A stretch of 64,000 nucleotides of DNA from Methanococcoides vulcani (GCF_900111645.1 NZ_FOHQ01000001.1:248001-312000), one strand, 5' to 3'; positions 52,331-62,275 are shown, numbered from the stretch's first letter. Numbers and translations are program-made. Notes: a model not told the origin generated them from the sequence alone.

Positions 52331-53455
52331 ATGGATGAAAATGTAGCCCCATCAGAAATGATAGTCCACCTCGGACCACAGCACCCAATGCAGCCAGGAC
52401 CTTTCAGGTTGAACCTGAGGCTCAGAGGAGAAACTGTAGTTGATGCTGAGATCGAGTTAGGCTTCATTCACAAGGGTATTGAAAAGATTTTAGAGAGCAA
52501 GACGTATCTCCAGGGTATTCCTATCGTTGATAGGATCTGCTACCTAACAGCAATGACCAACGAAGAAGCATATGTTGGTGCTGTAGAGAAACTTGCAGAC
52601 ATCGAAGTTCCGGAAAGGTCCCAGTATATAAGGGTCATCCTCGAGGAGCTCTCAAGACTTCAGAGCCACCTGCTTGGTATGGGTGAGTTCGGTGAGTTCA
52701 TTGGCTTTGTATCAATGTTCATGTACACCATCAAGGAAAGGGAAGATATTCTGTCTTTGATGGATATAGTAACAGGAGCACGTGTTACACACACGTTCCT
52801 CAAGTACGGCGGTGTACGTGGCGATCTTCCTGAAGGATTCAAGGAAAAATCTGCTGTCGTCTTCGCCGGTCTTAGGGAACAGATCGCTGACTACAGAAAA
52901 CTGTTCAATGACGATGAGATCTACAAACAGCGTTGTTTCGGTGTCGGTATCCTTGAGGCAAAGACTGCAAGGGATCTGGGTGTATCCGGACCTGCCCTCC
53001 GTGCAACAGGTGTTGCCTTTGATATAAGGAAAGATGAACCATATCTTGTTTACAAGGACCTTGATTTCAAGGTGTGCACAGCTACAGATGGTGACATTGC
53101 AGCCCGTATCGATGTAAGGCTCGATGAGATGTTAGAGGCCATGTACATTATAGAACAGTGCCTGGACCAGATGCCAAGCGGACCTCTCTTCTATGAGGAC
53201 TCCCCGTATGGCGTGAGGACCCCTGTAATGAGGGTTCCTGAAGGCGATGTGTTCCACAGGGTAGAGGATCCACGTGGAGAGATGGGCTTCTATGTCGTTT
53301 CAGATGGCTCAGATAAACCTCATCGTGTAAAGATAAGGGGACCGGTCTATCCGACCATGCAGGCATTGCCTCCACTCATAACAGGGACCACTGTTGCTGA
53401 TGTGGCAGCTATTGCAGGTAGTATGGACGGTTGTACCAGTGAGGCGGACAGGTGA
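52331..53455 (+). CDS. fpoD: F420H2 dehydrogenase subunit FpoD
   Basis: 374-aa NuoD/hydrogenase-large-subunit-like protein, without the Ni-binding cysteines of hydrogenases. GPQHPMQPGPFRLNLRLRG near the N-terminus, the helix with IVDRICYLTAM, and RVPEGDVFHRVEDPRGEMGF near the end are family features. With FpoB and FpoC it forms the hydrophilic connecting module where methanophenazine is reduced. Confidence 0.95.
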   Translation: MDENVAPSEMIVHLGPQHPMQPGPFRLNLRLRGETVVDAEIELGFIHKGIEKILESKTYLQGIPIVDRICYLTAMTNEEAYVGAVEKLADIEVPERSQYIRVILEELSRLQSHLLGMGEFGEFIGFVSMFMYTIKEREDILSLMDIVTGARVTHTFLKYGGVRGDLPEGFKEKSAVVFAGLREQIADYRKLFNDDEIYKQRCFGVGILEAKTARDLGVSGPALRATGVAFDIRKDEPYLVYKDLDFKVCTATDGDIAARIDVRLDEMLEAMYIIEQCLDQMPSGPLFYEDSPYGVRTPVMRVPEGDVFHRVEDPRGEMGFYVVSDGSDKPHRVKIRGPVYPTMQALPPLITGTTVADVAAIAGSMDGCTSEADR

Positions 53456-53460
53456 TAACA

Positions 53461-54495
53461 ATGTCAGCAGAAAGTATTGATATTATATTCAACCCCTGGC
53501 TTCGTACGTTACTTGGCCTCTGTATGATCGGCGTAGTTTTCGGCGGTGCAATGGTCGTTGTATGGTTCGAGCGTAAACTATCAGGTGATATTCAGTTCAG
53601 GCTTGGTCCTAAATATGTAGGTCCTTTTGGATTGTTCCAGCTTGTTGCTGATGCTATCAAATTGATGACCAAAGAAGATCTGATCCCTTCAAAAGCTGAC
53701 AGGTTGCTTTTCGTTTCTGCACCTATCGCTCTCATGGGATCTGTATTCATGATGCTGGTTGCGATCCCATTCGGTGCTGTTGTCGTTAATGGCGTAGAGT
53801 ACCCGATCGTGGCAACTGAGATGGATATTAGTCTTCTTTACATTGAAGCGGTATCTTCGATCGCTATAATCGGTGCGTTCATGTATGCATACAGTTCAAA
53901 CAACAAGTACTCTCTTCTGGGTGCTTTCAGGAACTTTGCAAGAATGATCGGATACGAGGTTCCACTCGGGATCACTATGGTAAGTATAGCTATCATGGTA
54001 GGTTCACTGAACATTGTTGAGATCGCACAGGCACAGAGCCCGATCTGGTTCATATTCCTTCAACCTCTTGGTTTCCTTGTCTTCTTCGTTGCTTTGATGG
54101 CCGATATGGGACGTCTTCCGTTCGACCAGAACGAGTCTGAAGAAGAACTGGTAGCAGGTTGGATCACTGAATATAGTGGTATGAGATTCGGTCTTGGTTT
54201 CTTTGCTGAATATATCCATCTGATCCTTGGTTCAATGCTTGTTGTATTATTGTTCCTCGGCGGCTGGAATTTACCTGCAGCCCTGACCAATATCACGATA
54301 CTGGGAATTTTCCTTCCAACAGTGTACTTCCTGTTGAAGTCTGCTCTTGTTATCCTGACAATCATCATGCTAAGATGGGCAGTTCCAAGGTTCAGGATCG
54401 ATCAGGTTGTTGACCTTAGCTGGAAAAGACTTCTCCCCTTATCATTATTGAACCTTGGATGGGCAATAATTTTGGGTATTTATCTGGGAGTGTGA
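53461..54495 (+). CDS. fpoH: F420H2 dehydrogenase subunit FpoH
   Basis: 344-aa NuoH-type membrane subunit with about eight helices, linking the redox arm to the proton-pumping arm. The loops FERKLSGDIQFRLGPKYVG (near residue 35) and LPFDQNESEEELVAGWITEY (near 220) with TEYSGM are diagnostic. The ATG at 53461 comes 5 bp after the fpoD stop; an upstream ATA-containing frame overlaps fpoD and is not needed. Confidence 0.95.
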   Translation: MSAESIDIIFNPWLRTLLGLCMIGVVFGGAMVVVWFERKLSGDIQFRLGPKYVGPFGLFQLVADAIKLMTKEDLIPSKADRLLFVSAPIALMGSVFMMLVAIPFGAVVVNGVEYPIVATEMDISLLYIEAVSSIAIIGAFMYAYSSNNKYSLLGAFRNFARMIGYEVPLGITMVSIAIMVGSLNIVEIAQAQSPIWFIFLQPLGFLVFFVALMADMGRLPFDQNESEEELVAGWITEYSGMRFGLGFFAEYIHLILGSMLVVLLFLGGWNLPAALTNITILGIFLPTVYFLLKSALVILTIIMLRWAVPRFRIDQVVDLSWKRLLPLSLLNLGWAIILGIYLGV

Positions 54496-54499
54496 TACC

Positions 54500-54907
54500 A
54501 TGGTATTGAAAAATATTGTTAGAGCGGTTAAGAACATCTACAAGCCACCTATTACCAGAAGGTATCCTGAGGTACCCACCGAGTTGCCTGACAGGTTCAG
54601 AGGGCTTCAAAAACTTGATAAAAGTAAATGTATAGGCTGTGGTATTTGTGCTAACACCTGTCCTAACAGTGCGATAAAGATCGTAAGGGCAAAGGTTAGC
54701 CCAGACAGTGAAAAGACAAGATGGTTCCCCGCCATTGATATTGGTCACTGTCTGTTCTGCGGTCTCTGTATAGATCAATGTCCACAGGGTGCTCTTTCAA
54801 GCACAAAGGTCTACACAACAGGTGTGATCAGGTGGACACATGAGGAATTACTGTATACTCCGGACATGCTGGCACGTGAAGTTCCGGTAGGGGAGAATGG
54901 TGAGTGA
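54500..54907 (+). CDS. fpoI: F420H2 dehydrogenase subunit FpoI
   Basis: 135-aa NuoI-type protein with two [4Fe-4S] motifs, CIGCGICANTCPNSAI (near residue 47) and CLFCGLCIDQCPQGAL (near 86), carrying electrons from the FpoF input module towards FpoB. Its fpoF partner gene is not in this window. It overlaps nothing; fpoJ starts 1 bp after its stop. Confidence 0.95.
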   Translation: MVLKNIVRAVKNIYKPPITRRYPEVPTELPDRFRGLQKLDKSKCIGCGICANTCPNSAIKIVRAKVSPDSEKTRWFPAIDIGHCLFCGLCIDQCPQGALSSTKVYTTGVIRWTHEELLYTPDMLAREVPVGENGE

Positions 54908-54908
54908 A

Positions 54909-55178
54909 ATGACAGGTATAATTGAAGGTGCCATTTTTGCTATTGTCGCTCTTGTGCTGATCTCATTTGCGATCCTGACAGTAGTATCAAGGGACATAGT
55001 ACGTGCAGCACTTGCACTCGTTCTCTCGATGTTCACAGTGGCTATCGTATACATCATGCTCAATGCACAGTTCCTGGGTATTGTCCAGATCCTTGTGTAT
55101 GTCGGAGCAATTGGAGTTCTGATACTCTTCGCAGTTATGCTGACTAAGAAGAATATGGGAAGTGAGAACAATGACTAA
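54909..55178 (+). CDS. fpoJ: F420H2 dehydrogenase subunit FpoJ, N-terminal half
   Basis: 89-aa protein corresponding to the first part of NuoJ: three helices with VYIMLNAQFLGIVQILVYVG (near residue 38), the conserved helix with a pi-bulge. GGTGA at 54899-54903 supports the ATG at 54909 rather than 54897. In Methanosarcina too, NuoJ is split into two genes. The second half starts inside its end. Confidence 0.92.
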   Translation: MTGIIEGAIFAIVALVLISFAILTVVSRDIVRAALALVLSMFTVAIVYIMLNAQFLGIVQILVYVGAIGVLILFAVMLTKKNMGSENND

Positions 55179-55521
55179 TGAACGTCCAACTATCATGGAT
55201 TCAATTGTCCATCAGTTCAACCCAAAGAGACAGATCTTAAGGTTGTTGGATATGGAGGTTCCTTCAGTCGAGACCATCCTTAAGGCATTTACAAGGATGA
55301 TCATTGCAGGCTTGTTCCTCGCAGTGGTACTGGTTTCACTTTATGGTACAGGATGGACAACTGTTGAACAGCTTCCCCAGAATATCGCTGATCCGAGTAA
55401 CATCAAAGGATTGGGTGTCCTTATCTTTACAGACTTTGTGATACCATTTGAGATCCTTTCAGTAGTGTTACTTTCCTCACTGATAGGTGCTATCTATTTG
55501 GCAAAAGGAGATGATAACTGA
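55171..55521 (+). CDS. fpoJ: F420H2 dehydrogenase subunit FpoJ, C-terminal half
   Basis: 116-aa protein corresponding to the C-terminal part of NuoJ, with a soluble N-terminal extension, a helix ([17 protein letters not shown], about residues 43-59) and a last helix ([20 protein letters not shown], about residues 92-111). Overlaps the first half by 8 bp and fpoK by one base (TGATG), so the two halves are made in equal amounts. Confidence 0.9.
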   Translation: MTNERPTIMDSIVHQFNPKRQILRLLDMEVPSVETILKAFTRMIIAGLFLAVVLVSLYGTGWTTVEQLPQNIADPSNIKGLGVLIFTDFVIPFEILSVVLLSSLIGAIYLAKGDDN

Positions 55522-55823
55522 TGATCCCATTAAACTGGTATCTTGGTCTTTCAGCTATCGTGTTCTCCATAGGTCTCTATGGATTTATGTCACAGAAGAA
55601 CGGTATCAGGATGCTTATGTGTGTGGAACTTATGTTAAACTCCGCAAACATAAACCTAGTCGCCTTCTCAAGTTACAACGATGACATGACAGGACAGGTA
55701 TTTGCACTGTTCTCTATTGCAATCGCTGCAGCAGAAGCAGCTGTCGGATTTGCGATACTCATGTCAATTTACAGGATGCGAGATATGATCGATGTTGATA
55801 AACTTAACATACTGAGGTGGTAA
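55521..55823 (+). CDS. fpoK: F420H2 dehydrogenase subunit FpoK
   Basis: 100-aa NuoK-type subunit of three helices. [19 protein letters not shown] (near residue 31) with its buried glutamate and the second glutamate in [17 protein letters not shown] (near 72) are the conserved proton-path residues. TGATG overlap with the gene before. Confidence 0.95.
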   Translation: MIPLNWYLGLSAIVFSIGLYGFMSQKNGIRMLMCVELMLNSANINLVAFSSYNDDMTGQVFALFSIAIAAAEAAVGFAILMSIYRMRDMIDVDKLNILRW

Positions 55824-55825
55824 AA

Positions 55826-57823
55826 ATGGCAATGGAAAACCTTGCATTTTTAATACCACTGCTTCCCGCACTTGCCTTTGTGCTTACATTCTTCCTTGGG
55901 AAGAAATTGCCATCTGGCGGTGCAATTATTCCGATCGTGGCAATAGCCATTTCATGTGTGATATCACTAGCTATCACTGTGGGCCTGTTGCAGAACCCTG
56001 AGCATTTTGTAACTCAGTCAGTTCACTGGTTCGCAATACTCAATCTCGGAATATTGATCGACCCGCTTGCAGCGGTAATGCTTTCAATGGTCAGCTTTGT
56101 GAGCTTGCTTATCCACATCTATGCTGTGGGTTACATGTCACATGACCCTGCCAAGCCAAGATACTTTGCAGAGACCGCTCTCTTCACAGCAGCTATGCTT
56201 GGTCTGATCCTTTCAGACAACATCCTTCAGCTGTTCATCTGCTGGGAGCTTGTAGGTCTTAGCTCATACCTGCTTATCGGATTCTGGTTCCACAAACCTG
56301 GAGCAGCTTCCGCAGCAAAGAAAGCATTCCTGACCACCAGGGTCGGAGATGTTATGTTCCTTGCAGGTATCGTCCTGCTCTTTTCAGACATATTCACAGT
56401 ATTCAATGGAAATCTTCCGGAAGGGGTATATGTCCTTCAGTTCAACGAAATGTTCAAACTGATCCCTGACCTCGTTGCTATCAATTCAACGATATTGGGT
56501 ATGGAAGTAAGTCATCTGACACTTGTTACACTGTTGTTCTTCGGTGGTGCAGTTGGTAAGTCAGGTCAGTTCCCGCTTCATGTGTGGCTGCCTGATGCAA
56601 TGGAAGGTCCAACGACCGTTTCAGCTCTCATCCACGCAGCAACAATGGTTACAGCTGGTGTCTATCTCGTAGCACGTACTTTCCCAATGTTCATTGCAGC
56701 ACCTGATTCATTAATGGTCGTTGCATACCTTGGTGCTTTCACCGCACTGTTCGCAGCTACAATGGGTATCGTGATGAACGATTTGAAGAGAGTACTTGCT
56801 TATTCAACAGTAAGTCAGCTTGGATACATGGTCCTTGGTCTTGGTCTGGGTGCAGTAATCGGTGCAGAGGCAGTTGGAGTTTCAATGTTCCACCTCATCA
56901 ACCACGCATTCTTCAAGGCATTGCTCTTCCTCTGTGCAGGAAGTGTCATCCACGCTGTAGGTACACATGACATGAGGCTGCTCGGCGGTGTCGGTAAGGT
57001 AATGCCTATTACATTTGCCACAATGACAGCTGCAGCACTTGCGCTAGCAGGTTTCGGTATTCCTGGTACAAGTCTCGGTTTCAGTGGTTTCCTGAGTAAG
57101 GACCCGATAATCGAGGGTGCATACCTTTTCGCAGAATCTACCGGAAACTGGTTGCCATACCTGTTTGCTATCTCAGCAGCATTCCTTACATCCCTGTATA
57201 TCTTCAGGTTGATCTTCATGACCTTTACAGGGAAACCAAGGACAGATTATGGTGGACACGAGTCCCCTTCATCTATGACAGTGCCTCTGGCGATCCTTGC
57301 TATTCTCGCAGTGGTTTTCGGTGCATTGACAAGGACTTCGTTCTATCACTTCATTGAAGATAACTTTGTACACCTGGATATCGAAGCACTTGCTGAGCTT
57401 GGTGGATACCATCTCGCACACCACGGACATGAACCCCTTCTTGTTCTCTGGATGCCTCTGATCGTTGCAGTTGCAGGTCTTGTCATTGCCTACCTGATCT
57501 ATAACAGGAGAGTAGTTGACATGAGCAGCATTGTTTCAAGGAACAACCCTGTTTACAAGTTGCTCTACAACAGGTACTATCAGCACCAGATCTTTGTTGA
57601 GTTCTTCTCTATAAAGATAATCTATGAGGGCTTAGCACTCGCAGGGTTCTATTCAGACAAGATGCTGGATTGGCTTGTCAATGGTACCAGTACCTTGCTT
57701 ATTGAGGCAGGTGACTCCCTGAGGAAATTCCAGACAGGTGTCATACAGCACTATGCAGCAGCAGTTGTTGCAGGTGTAGGACTACTGGTCATACTGATCA
57801 AGTTGGTCATGGAGGTCTTCTAA
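55826..57823 (+). CDS. fpoL: F420H2 dehydrogenase subunit FpoL
   Basis: 665-aa NuoL-type antiporter-like proton-pumping subunit. The core reads WELVGLSSYLLIGFW (near residue 145), WLPDAMEGPTTVSALIHAAT (near 252), and FKALLFLCAGSVIHAVG, and the long C-terminal lateral helix plus terminal membrane segment are present. The ATG at 55826 lies just after the fpoK stop; an in-frame GTG at 55817 is possible. TAATG overlap with fpoM. Confidence 0.95.
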   Translation: MAMENLAFLIPLLPALAFVLTFFLGKKLPSGGAIIPIVAIAISCVISLAITVGLLQNPEHFVTQSVHWFAILNLGILIDPLAAVMLSMVSFVSLLIHIYAVGYMSHDPAKPRYFAETALFTAAMLGLILSDNILQLFICWELVGLSSYLLIGFWFHKPGAASAAKKAFLTTRVGDVMFLAGIVLLFSDIFTVFNGNLPEGVYVLQFNEMFKLIPDLVAINSTILGMEVSHLTLVTLLFFGGAVGKSGQFPLHVWLPDAMEGPTTVSALIHAATMVTAGVYLVARTFPMFIAAPDSLMVVAYLGAFTALFAATMGIVMNDLKRVLAYSTVSQLGYMVLGLGLGAVIGAEAVGVSMFHLINHAFFKALLFLCAGSVIHAVGTHDMRLLGGVGKVMPITFATMTAAALALAGFGIPGTSLGFSGFLSKDPIIEGAYLFAESTGNWLPYLFAISAAFLTSLYIFRLIFMTFTGKPRTDYGGHESPSSMTVPLAILAILAVVFGALTRTSFYHFIEDNFVHLDIEALAELGGYHLAHHGHEPLLVLWMPLIVAVAGLVIAYLIYNRRVVDMSSIVSRNNPVYKLLYNRYYQHQIFVEFFSIKIIYEGLALAGFYSDKMLDWLVNGTSTLLIEAGDSLRKFQTGVIQHYAAAVVAGVGLLVILIKLVMEVF

Positions 57824-59310
57824 TGTTACCAATATTATCTTTGATCGTGCTGATCCCGATTTTGTTCTCAGCCGTGACATTCTTAACAAAAACAAAGGAA
57901 CAGGCAAGGATATCCGCTTTAGTGGGTACTCTCATCACGCTGGTCCTGACCCTCTACATGTATTTCTCATTCGACAGTACGACCGCAGCTATGCAGTTCG
58001 AGGAAATGGCAAACTGGATCCCATCTCTGGGTATCAGCTATCACCTTGGTGTTGATGGCGTTTCCATGCCTCTTATACTGCTCAATGCTATAGTGATCCC
58101 ACTGTTGATCATTTATACATGGGATGATGTCAGATCAGCTTCTAACAGATTCTATGGTCTGATGCTTGCAATGCAGGGAGCAGTCATTGGTGTTTTCGTA
58201 TCACTTGACTTCTTCGTATTCTACATATTCTGGGAACTTACCCTCGTACCATTGTTCTTCATGGTGAACATCTGGGGTGGCTCCAACAAGAAGCATGCAG
58301 GTATTAAGTTCTTCATCTACACCCACGTTGCATCCCTTGTGATGCTTTTGGGTATCTTTGGACTATACTTCAACGCATGGGCACTTACCGGTTCTCCGAA
58401 CATGGGCATTGATCACCTGATCAGCCAGTTCCAGTTCTTTGAATCCGGAATTCTCAGAGATGCAATATTCCTTGCACTGCTCTTTGGATTCATTGTAAAG
58501 CTTCCTGTAGTTCCATTCCATTCCTGGTTACCGGATGCATATTCCGAGGCACCAACCGCAGGCAGTGTGCTTTTCATACTGCTCAAGATCGGTGGATATG
58601 GTCTGTTCAGGGTAATGCTTCCAATGTTACCATTCACAGCAACTCCAAGCCTTATGATCACGATCATGGGAGCTCTTGGTGCAGTGAGCATCCTCTATGG
58701 TGCATTCCTTGCACTTGCACAGAAGGACCTGAAGAGAATGATCGCATACTCCAGTATAAGCCACATGGGATACGTTACCCTTGGTTGCGCTGGTCTTGTG
58801 AGCCTCTCAGTATCCGGTGCAATGTTCCAGCAGTTCTCACACGGTTTGATCATGAGCATTATGTTCATGTCATGCGGAGTGATCCAGACTGCAACAGGTA
58901 CGAGGATCATCAACAATCTCGGAGGTCTGGCACAGAAGATGCCAAAGCTCACAGTGATCATGGTACTCGGTTTCATGGCATCACTTGGTTTGCCAGGACT
59001 TACCGGCTTCATTGCAGAGTTCCTTGTGCTGACATTCAGTTTCATTAATGTGCCAATCTATGTGATCATTGCACTGCTGGCTATCGTGATAACAGCGGCA
59101 TATCACCTGTGGGCATTGCAAAGGGCAATGTTCGGCACTTTCAATGAGAAGCTTGGTGAGATCGTGGACATTTCGTCCTACCAGACCCTGTCCATGGGAA
59201 TCATCGCCCTGCTTATACTGTACTTTGGACTGTACCCAAGTCCGGTGCTGGATATGATGATAACGAATTCAGAAAAGATCGTCAGCCTTATGGCTGTAAT
59301 GGGGGTGTGA
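57823..59310 (+). CDS. fpoM: F420H2 dehydrogenase subunit FpoM
   Basis: 495-aa NuoM-type proton-pumping subunit with about 14 helices. FYIFWELTLVPLFFMVNIWG (near residue 137) contains the key glutamate, and HSWLPDAYSEAPTAGSVLFI (near 230) and LKRMIAYSSISHMGYV (near 303) hold the conserved lysines and histidines of the proton path. One-base overlap with fpoL, 4 bp before fpoN. Confidence 0.95.
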   Translation: MLPILSLIVLIPILFSAVTFLTKTKEQARISALVGTLITLVLTLYMYFSFDSTTAAMQFEEMANWIPSLGISYHLGVDGVSMPLILLNAIVIPLLIIYTWDDVRSASNRFYGLMLAMQGAVIGVFVSLDFFVFYIFWELTLVPLFFMVNIWGGSNKKHAGIKFFIYTHVASLVMLLGIFGLYFNAWALTGSPNMGIDHLISQFQFFESGILRDAIFLALLFGFIVKLPVVPFHSWLPDAYSEAPTAGSVLFILLKIGGYGLFRVMLPMLPFTATPSLMITIMGALGAVSILYGAFLALAQKDLKRMIAYSSISHMGYVTLGCAGLVSLSVSGAMFQQFSHGLIMSIMFMSCGVIQTATGTRIINNLGGLAQKMPKLTVIMVLGFMASLGLPGLTGFIAEFLVLTFSFINVPIYVIIALLAIVITAAYHLWALQRAMFGTFNEKLGEIVDISSYQTLSMGIIALLILYFGLYPSPVLDMMITNSEKIVSLMAVMGV

Positions 59311-59314
59311 GATT

Positions 59315-60769
59315 ATGGCAGATCTAATGTTACTCGCACCTGAAATAACGCTCCTGGTAACAGGACTTACTGTACTGCTGTTAGGATTGTTCCTTTCAGC
59401 TCACTCTAAGAAAATACTCGGATACATAGCAACACTTGGTTGTCTTGTTGCCTTTGTGTTGACACTCAACAGCTTTGGCACAACTGCAGTCATGTTCTCG
59501 AACTCACTGAGCATTGATGCACTATCACAGTTCTTCAAGCTCGTGTTCCTTACAGTTGCGATACTCGTGTCCATAGCATCCATCAAATATACTGATGGTA
59601 ACGATCACGCTGATGAGTACTATGTACTTGTGCTCTTCGCAACCATCGGTATGATGATGGTAGCATCAGCAAACGATCTCATGGTACTCTTCGTTGCATT
59701 CGAGCTTGCAAGTCTTGCAACATACGCTCTTGCAGGTTTCGAGAAGAAGAACCCTGCATCCATTGAAGCCGCAATGAAGTACTTCATGATCGGATCCCTT
59801 TCAGCTGCTCTGCTGCTGCTCGGTATCGGATATGTTTACGGTGCAACAGGAACCACTAACATTCCTGAAGTTGCCCAGAACATCGGCCTGCTGGCAAGCA
59901 GTCCAATGGGAATTCTTTCCCTCGTACTGCTGATCGCAGGATTTGGTTTCAAGATCGCACTTGTACCATTCCACATGTGGGCACCTGACACATATCAGGG
60001 TGCACCTTCCGTGGTATCTGCACTTCTGGCAGCCGGTTCCAAGAAGATGGGTTTTGTTGCAGCTTTCAAGGTCTTTATCACAGGTCTGATAGCCCTTCAG
60101 GCAGACTGGCAGATGGCATTTGCTATCCTTGCAGTTATCACAATGACCTACGGTAACATCGTGGCTCTGTCCCAGACCAGTGTAAAGCGCATGCTTGCAT
60201 ACTCATCCCTTGCTCAGGCAGGATACATTTCAATGGCATTTGTGGTCATGACCCCAATGGCATTGACCGGTGGTATACTCTATGCACTGTCACACGGCTT
60301 TATGAAAGCAGGAGCTTTCATTGCAACAGCTGCTGTGGTCTACATGGCAACATCAGAGAACAAGGATATACTGAAAGCTGACCATCTTGACAGCTTCAAA
60401 GGTCTTGGTAAGAGAATGCCTATAACCGCACTCTGTCTGACCGTCTTTGTATTGGCATTGGCCGGTATCCCACCAACAGCAGGTTTCATGAGCAAATTTG
60501 TCCTGTTCTCATCAACGATTGAATCAGGACTTGTCTGGCTTGCAGTGATCGCTATTCTTAACAGTGCAGTTTCACTGTATTACTACGCGAGAGTTGTCAG
60601 ATACATGTATGCTATGCCAGCAGAGGGTGAGAGGATCTCAGAACCAGCACCATATGTCGTTGCACTGCTCCTCGCTGTTGCAGGTGTACTGGCAATTGGT
60701 CTCTGGCCGGAACCATTTGTGAACATGGCAATGGAAGCCGCAAACGTTTTGATCCCAGGGGGAATGTGA
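59315..60769 (+). CDS. fpoN: F420H2 dehydrogenase subunit FpoN
   Basis: 484-aa NuoN-type proton-pumping subunit. LFVAFELASLATYALAGFEK (near residue 126), MWAPDTYQGAPSVVSALLAA (near 222) and VKRMLAYSSLAQAGYISMA (near 288) are diagnostic. GGTGTGAG precedes the ATG. Its stop is one base before fpoO. Confidence 0.95.
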   Translation: MADLMLLAPEITLLVTGLTVLLLGLFLSAHSKKILGYIATLGCLVAFVLTLNSFGTTAVMFSNSLSIDALSQFFKLVFLTVAILVSIASIKYTDGNDHADEYYVLVLFATIGMMMVASANDLMVLFVAFELASLATYALAGFEKKNPASIEAAMKYFMIGSLSAALLLLGIGYVYGATGTTNIPEVAQNIGLLASSPMGILSLVLLIAGFGFKIALVPFHMWAPDTYQGAPSVVSALLAAGSKKMGFVAAFKVFITGLIALQADWQMAFAILAVITMTYGNIVALSQTSVKRMLAYSSLAQAGYISMAFVVMTPMALTGGILYALSHGFMKAGAFIATAAVVYMATSENKDILKADHLDSFKGLGKRMPITALCLTVFVLALAGIPPTAGFMSKFVLFSSTIESGLVWLAVIAILNSAVSLYYYARVVRYMYAMPAEGERISEPAPYVVALLLAVAGVLAIGLWPEPFVNMAMEAANVLIPGGM

Positions 60770-60770
60770 A

Positions 60771-61121
60771 ATGGCAGATTGTGATCTTTGCGGAGTAGCA
60801 ATTCCAACAGTATGCCCGGTAAAAGTGTTCTCACCAAAGTTCGAGAACTCCTATCCTGAAGGTGTATGGAAAGGTCTTTGTGGCGGTTGTCTTGAGAACG
60901 CTAAAAAAGCCTATGACGAGGCTACCGAAAGCAAAACAACAGGAACATTTGGTAAATGTGACCTTTGCGGAGCAGAAGAACAGTTACAGGATGTGGAGAT
61001 AAACATCCCCTCCTTCTCAAAAGGTTATGAACTTGAGAGGAAAAAAATATGCATGAAATGCCTTGAGCAAAGCAGTGAAGCCTATAAAAATAAGGATGAA
61101 CTGTTAGGTGAACATCACTAA
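60771..61121 (+). CDS. fpoO: F420H2 dehydrogenase accessory subunit FpoO
   Basis: 116-aa soluble protein special to methanogen Fpo operons. It is made of two similar halves: CDLCG near residue 4 with CGGCLENAKKAYDEA near 37, and CDLCG near residue 64 with CMKCLEQSSEAYKNK near 94. Each half has two CxxC pairs, fitting either a zinc knuckle or an Fe-S site; FpoO has been described as a possible Fe-S subunit. Its exact role in the complex is unclear. Last gene of the operon, before a strong terminator. Confidence 0.92.
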   Translation: MADCDLCGVAIPTVCPVKVFSPKFENSYPEGVWKGLCGGCLENAKKAYDEATESKTTGTFGKCDLCGAEEQLQDVEINIPSFSKGYELERKKICMKCLEQSSEAYKNKDELLGEHH

Positions 61122-61160
61122 AGGTCAGTCAGACTGACCTTTCTTTTCTTCTTTTTTGAT
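61120..61160 (+). terminator. Terminator of the fpo operon
   Basis: A perfect 10-bp stem AAAGGTCAGT (61120-61129) with ACTGACCTTT (61133-61142), loop CAG, followed by a T-rich stretch with a T6 run. Confidence 0.8.
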
Positions 61161-61218
61161 CAGTTCTCTAAATTTCAGTCGTTTTTCTTTCCTTTTGATC
61201 AACTTTCTGGTCCATAAC

Positions 61219-62160
61219 TCATATTCTTGCTATGGATAACAATACGATCAAAAGTATGAGTCTTATAAGCATGCTCATTCCGGTCGAAAAGGCCACTATC
61301 CTCAATCCTATCTTTGGTCCGAAAATAGAGACGTAACGTGGAATAATCGCCCTGACACTGAATATGGGTAGCATGAACATGCTTCCGAGCATAAGTACTA
61401 TCATTGCCTGCAGGTGTGATATCCCTCCATCACTGATCATAGGTCCAAGCAGTGATACTCCAAGGATGGGACTTGCGACATATGTTGAAAGGGGAATTAT
61501 GCTTTCAGGTGGTATGCCGAAGATGTCTGCAAGTGGGAGGACGTTGAACATCTCAAAAACACCTCTTTCTCTTAAAGCAAAGACCAATGTTGTCATTGTC
61601 AGGTAAATGATGGCTATCTTCGTGAAAAGGCGTTTCTGTCTTTTGAATGCCTTTCCTATAGCATCCTTTACATGTGGGCGTTCTGTTCTTTCCGGCTTGG
61701 GTATTGCACACGTGTGCTCCTTGAACCAGATCCTGCTCAGGATGATAACAACAGAGACCTTCACAAAGGCACTGAGTATGAAGACCATTACATAGAAACC
61801 ACCTACAACGGGACCAAGTGCCGGTAGTACGATCGGTATCTGGTAGGTCAATATCTCCCTTATATATGCAGGTGTGCTGTTCAGGATCGCACAAAGCATT
61901 GTTTCACGCTCATCAAGGCATCCTTCGTCCTTAACTTTCACAACCATGCTGTTCGCCGCAACGGTCGATCCAAGTGATACAAGGAACGCAGATGCACAGG
62001 CCTGTGGAAGGTGAGTATGCTTGAAAAGAGGTTCTGTGAACCTTGAGAACTTTTGCATAAGTCCCATCTCAATAAGGAAGCCCGTTCCAAAAAGTCCTAT
62101 AAATATAGTAATTATTATAGGGAATGCAAAATCAAGCACCCTTATAAGCAGATCGAACAT
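61219..62160 (-). CDS. Nucleoside-recognition (Gate) domain membrane protein
   Basis: 313-aa polytopic membrane protein with about eight helices, of the Gate family (PF07670, related to SpmA/SpmB and nucleoside transporters). The N-terminal half includes FIGLFGTGFLIEMGLMQKFS and ASAFLVSLGSTVAANSMVV; a second gate-like part follows a basic cytoplasmic loop (about residues 150-180). The transported substrate is unknown. It is transcribed alone, convergent to the fpo operon and divergent from the Trm112 gene. Confidence 0.8.
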   Translation of the reverse strand: MFDLLIRVLDFAFPIIITIFIGLFGTGFLIEMGLMQKFSRFTEPLFKHTHLPQACASAFLVSLGSTVAANSMVVKVKDEGCLDERETMLCAILNSTPAYIREILTYQIPIVLPALGPVVGGFYVMVFILSAFVKVSVVIILSRIWFKEHTCAIPKPERTERPHVKDAIGKAFKRQKRLFTKIAIIYLTMTTLVFALRERGVFEMFNVLPLADIFGIPPESIIPLSTYVASPILGVSLLGPMISDGGISHLQAMIVLMLGSMFMLPIFSVRAIIPRYVSIFGPKIGLRIVAFSTGMSMLIRLILLIVLLSIARI

Positions 62161-62275
62161 AATCCTATAATGAGAATAACTGATAGATTAATCTATTTGA
62201 ATGAATGTATTATGTTTTTGTGAAAAACCAAAACCTTGATATGAATTGTAATACTTTTTTGTCTGGTGATCGTAA

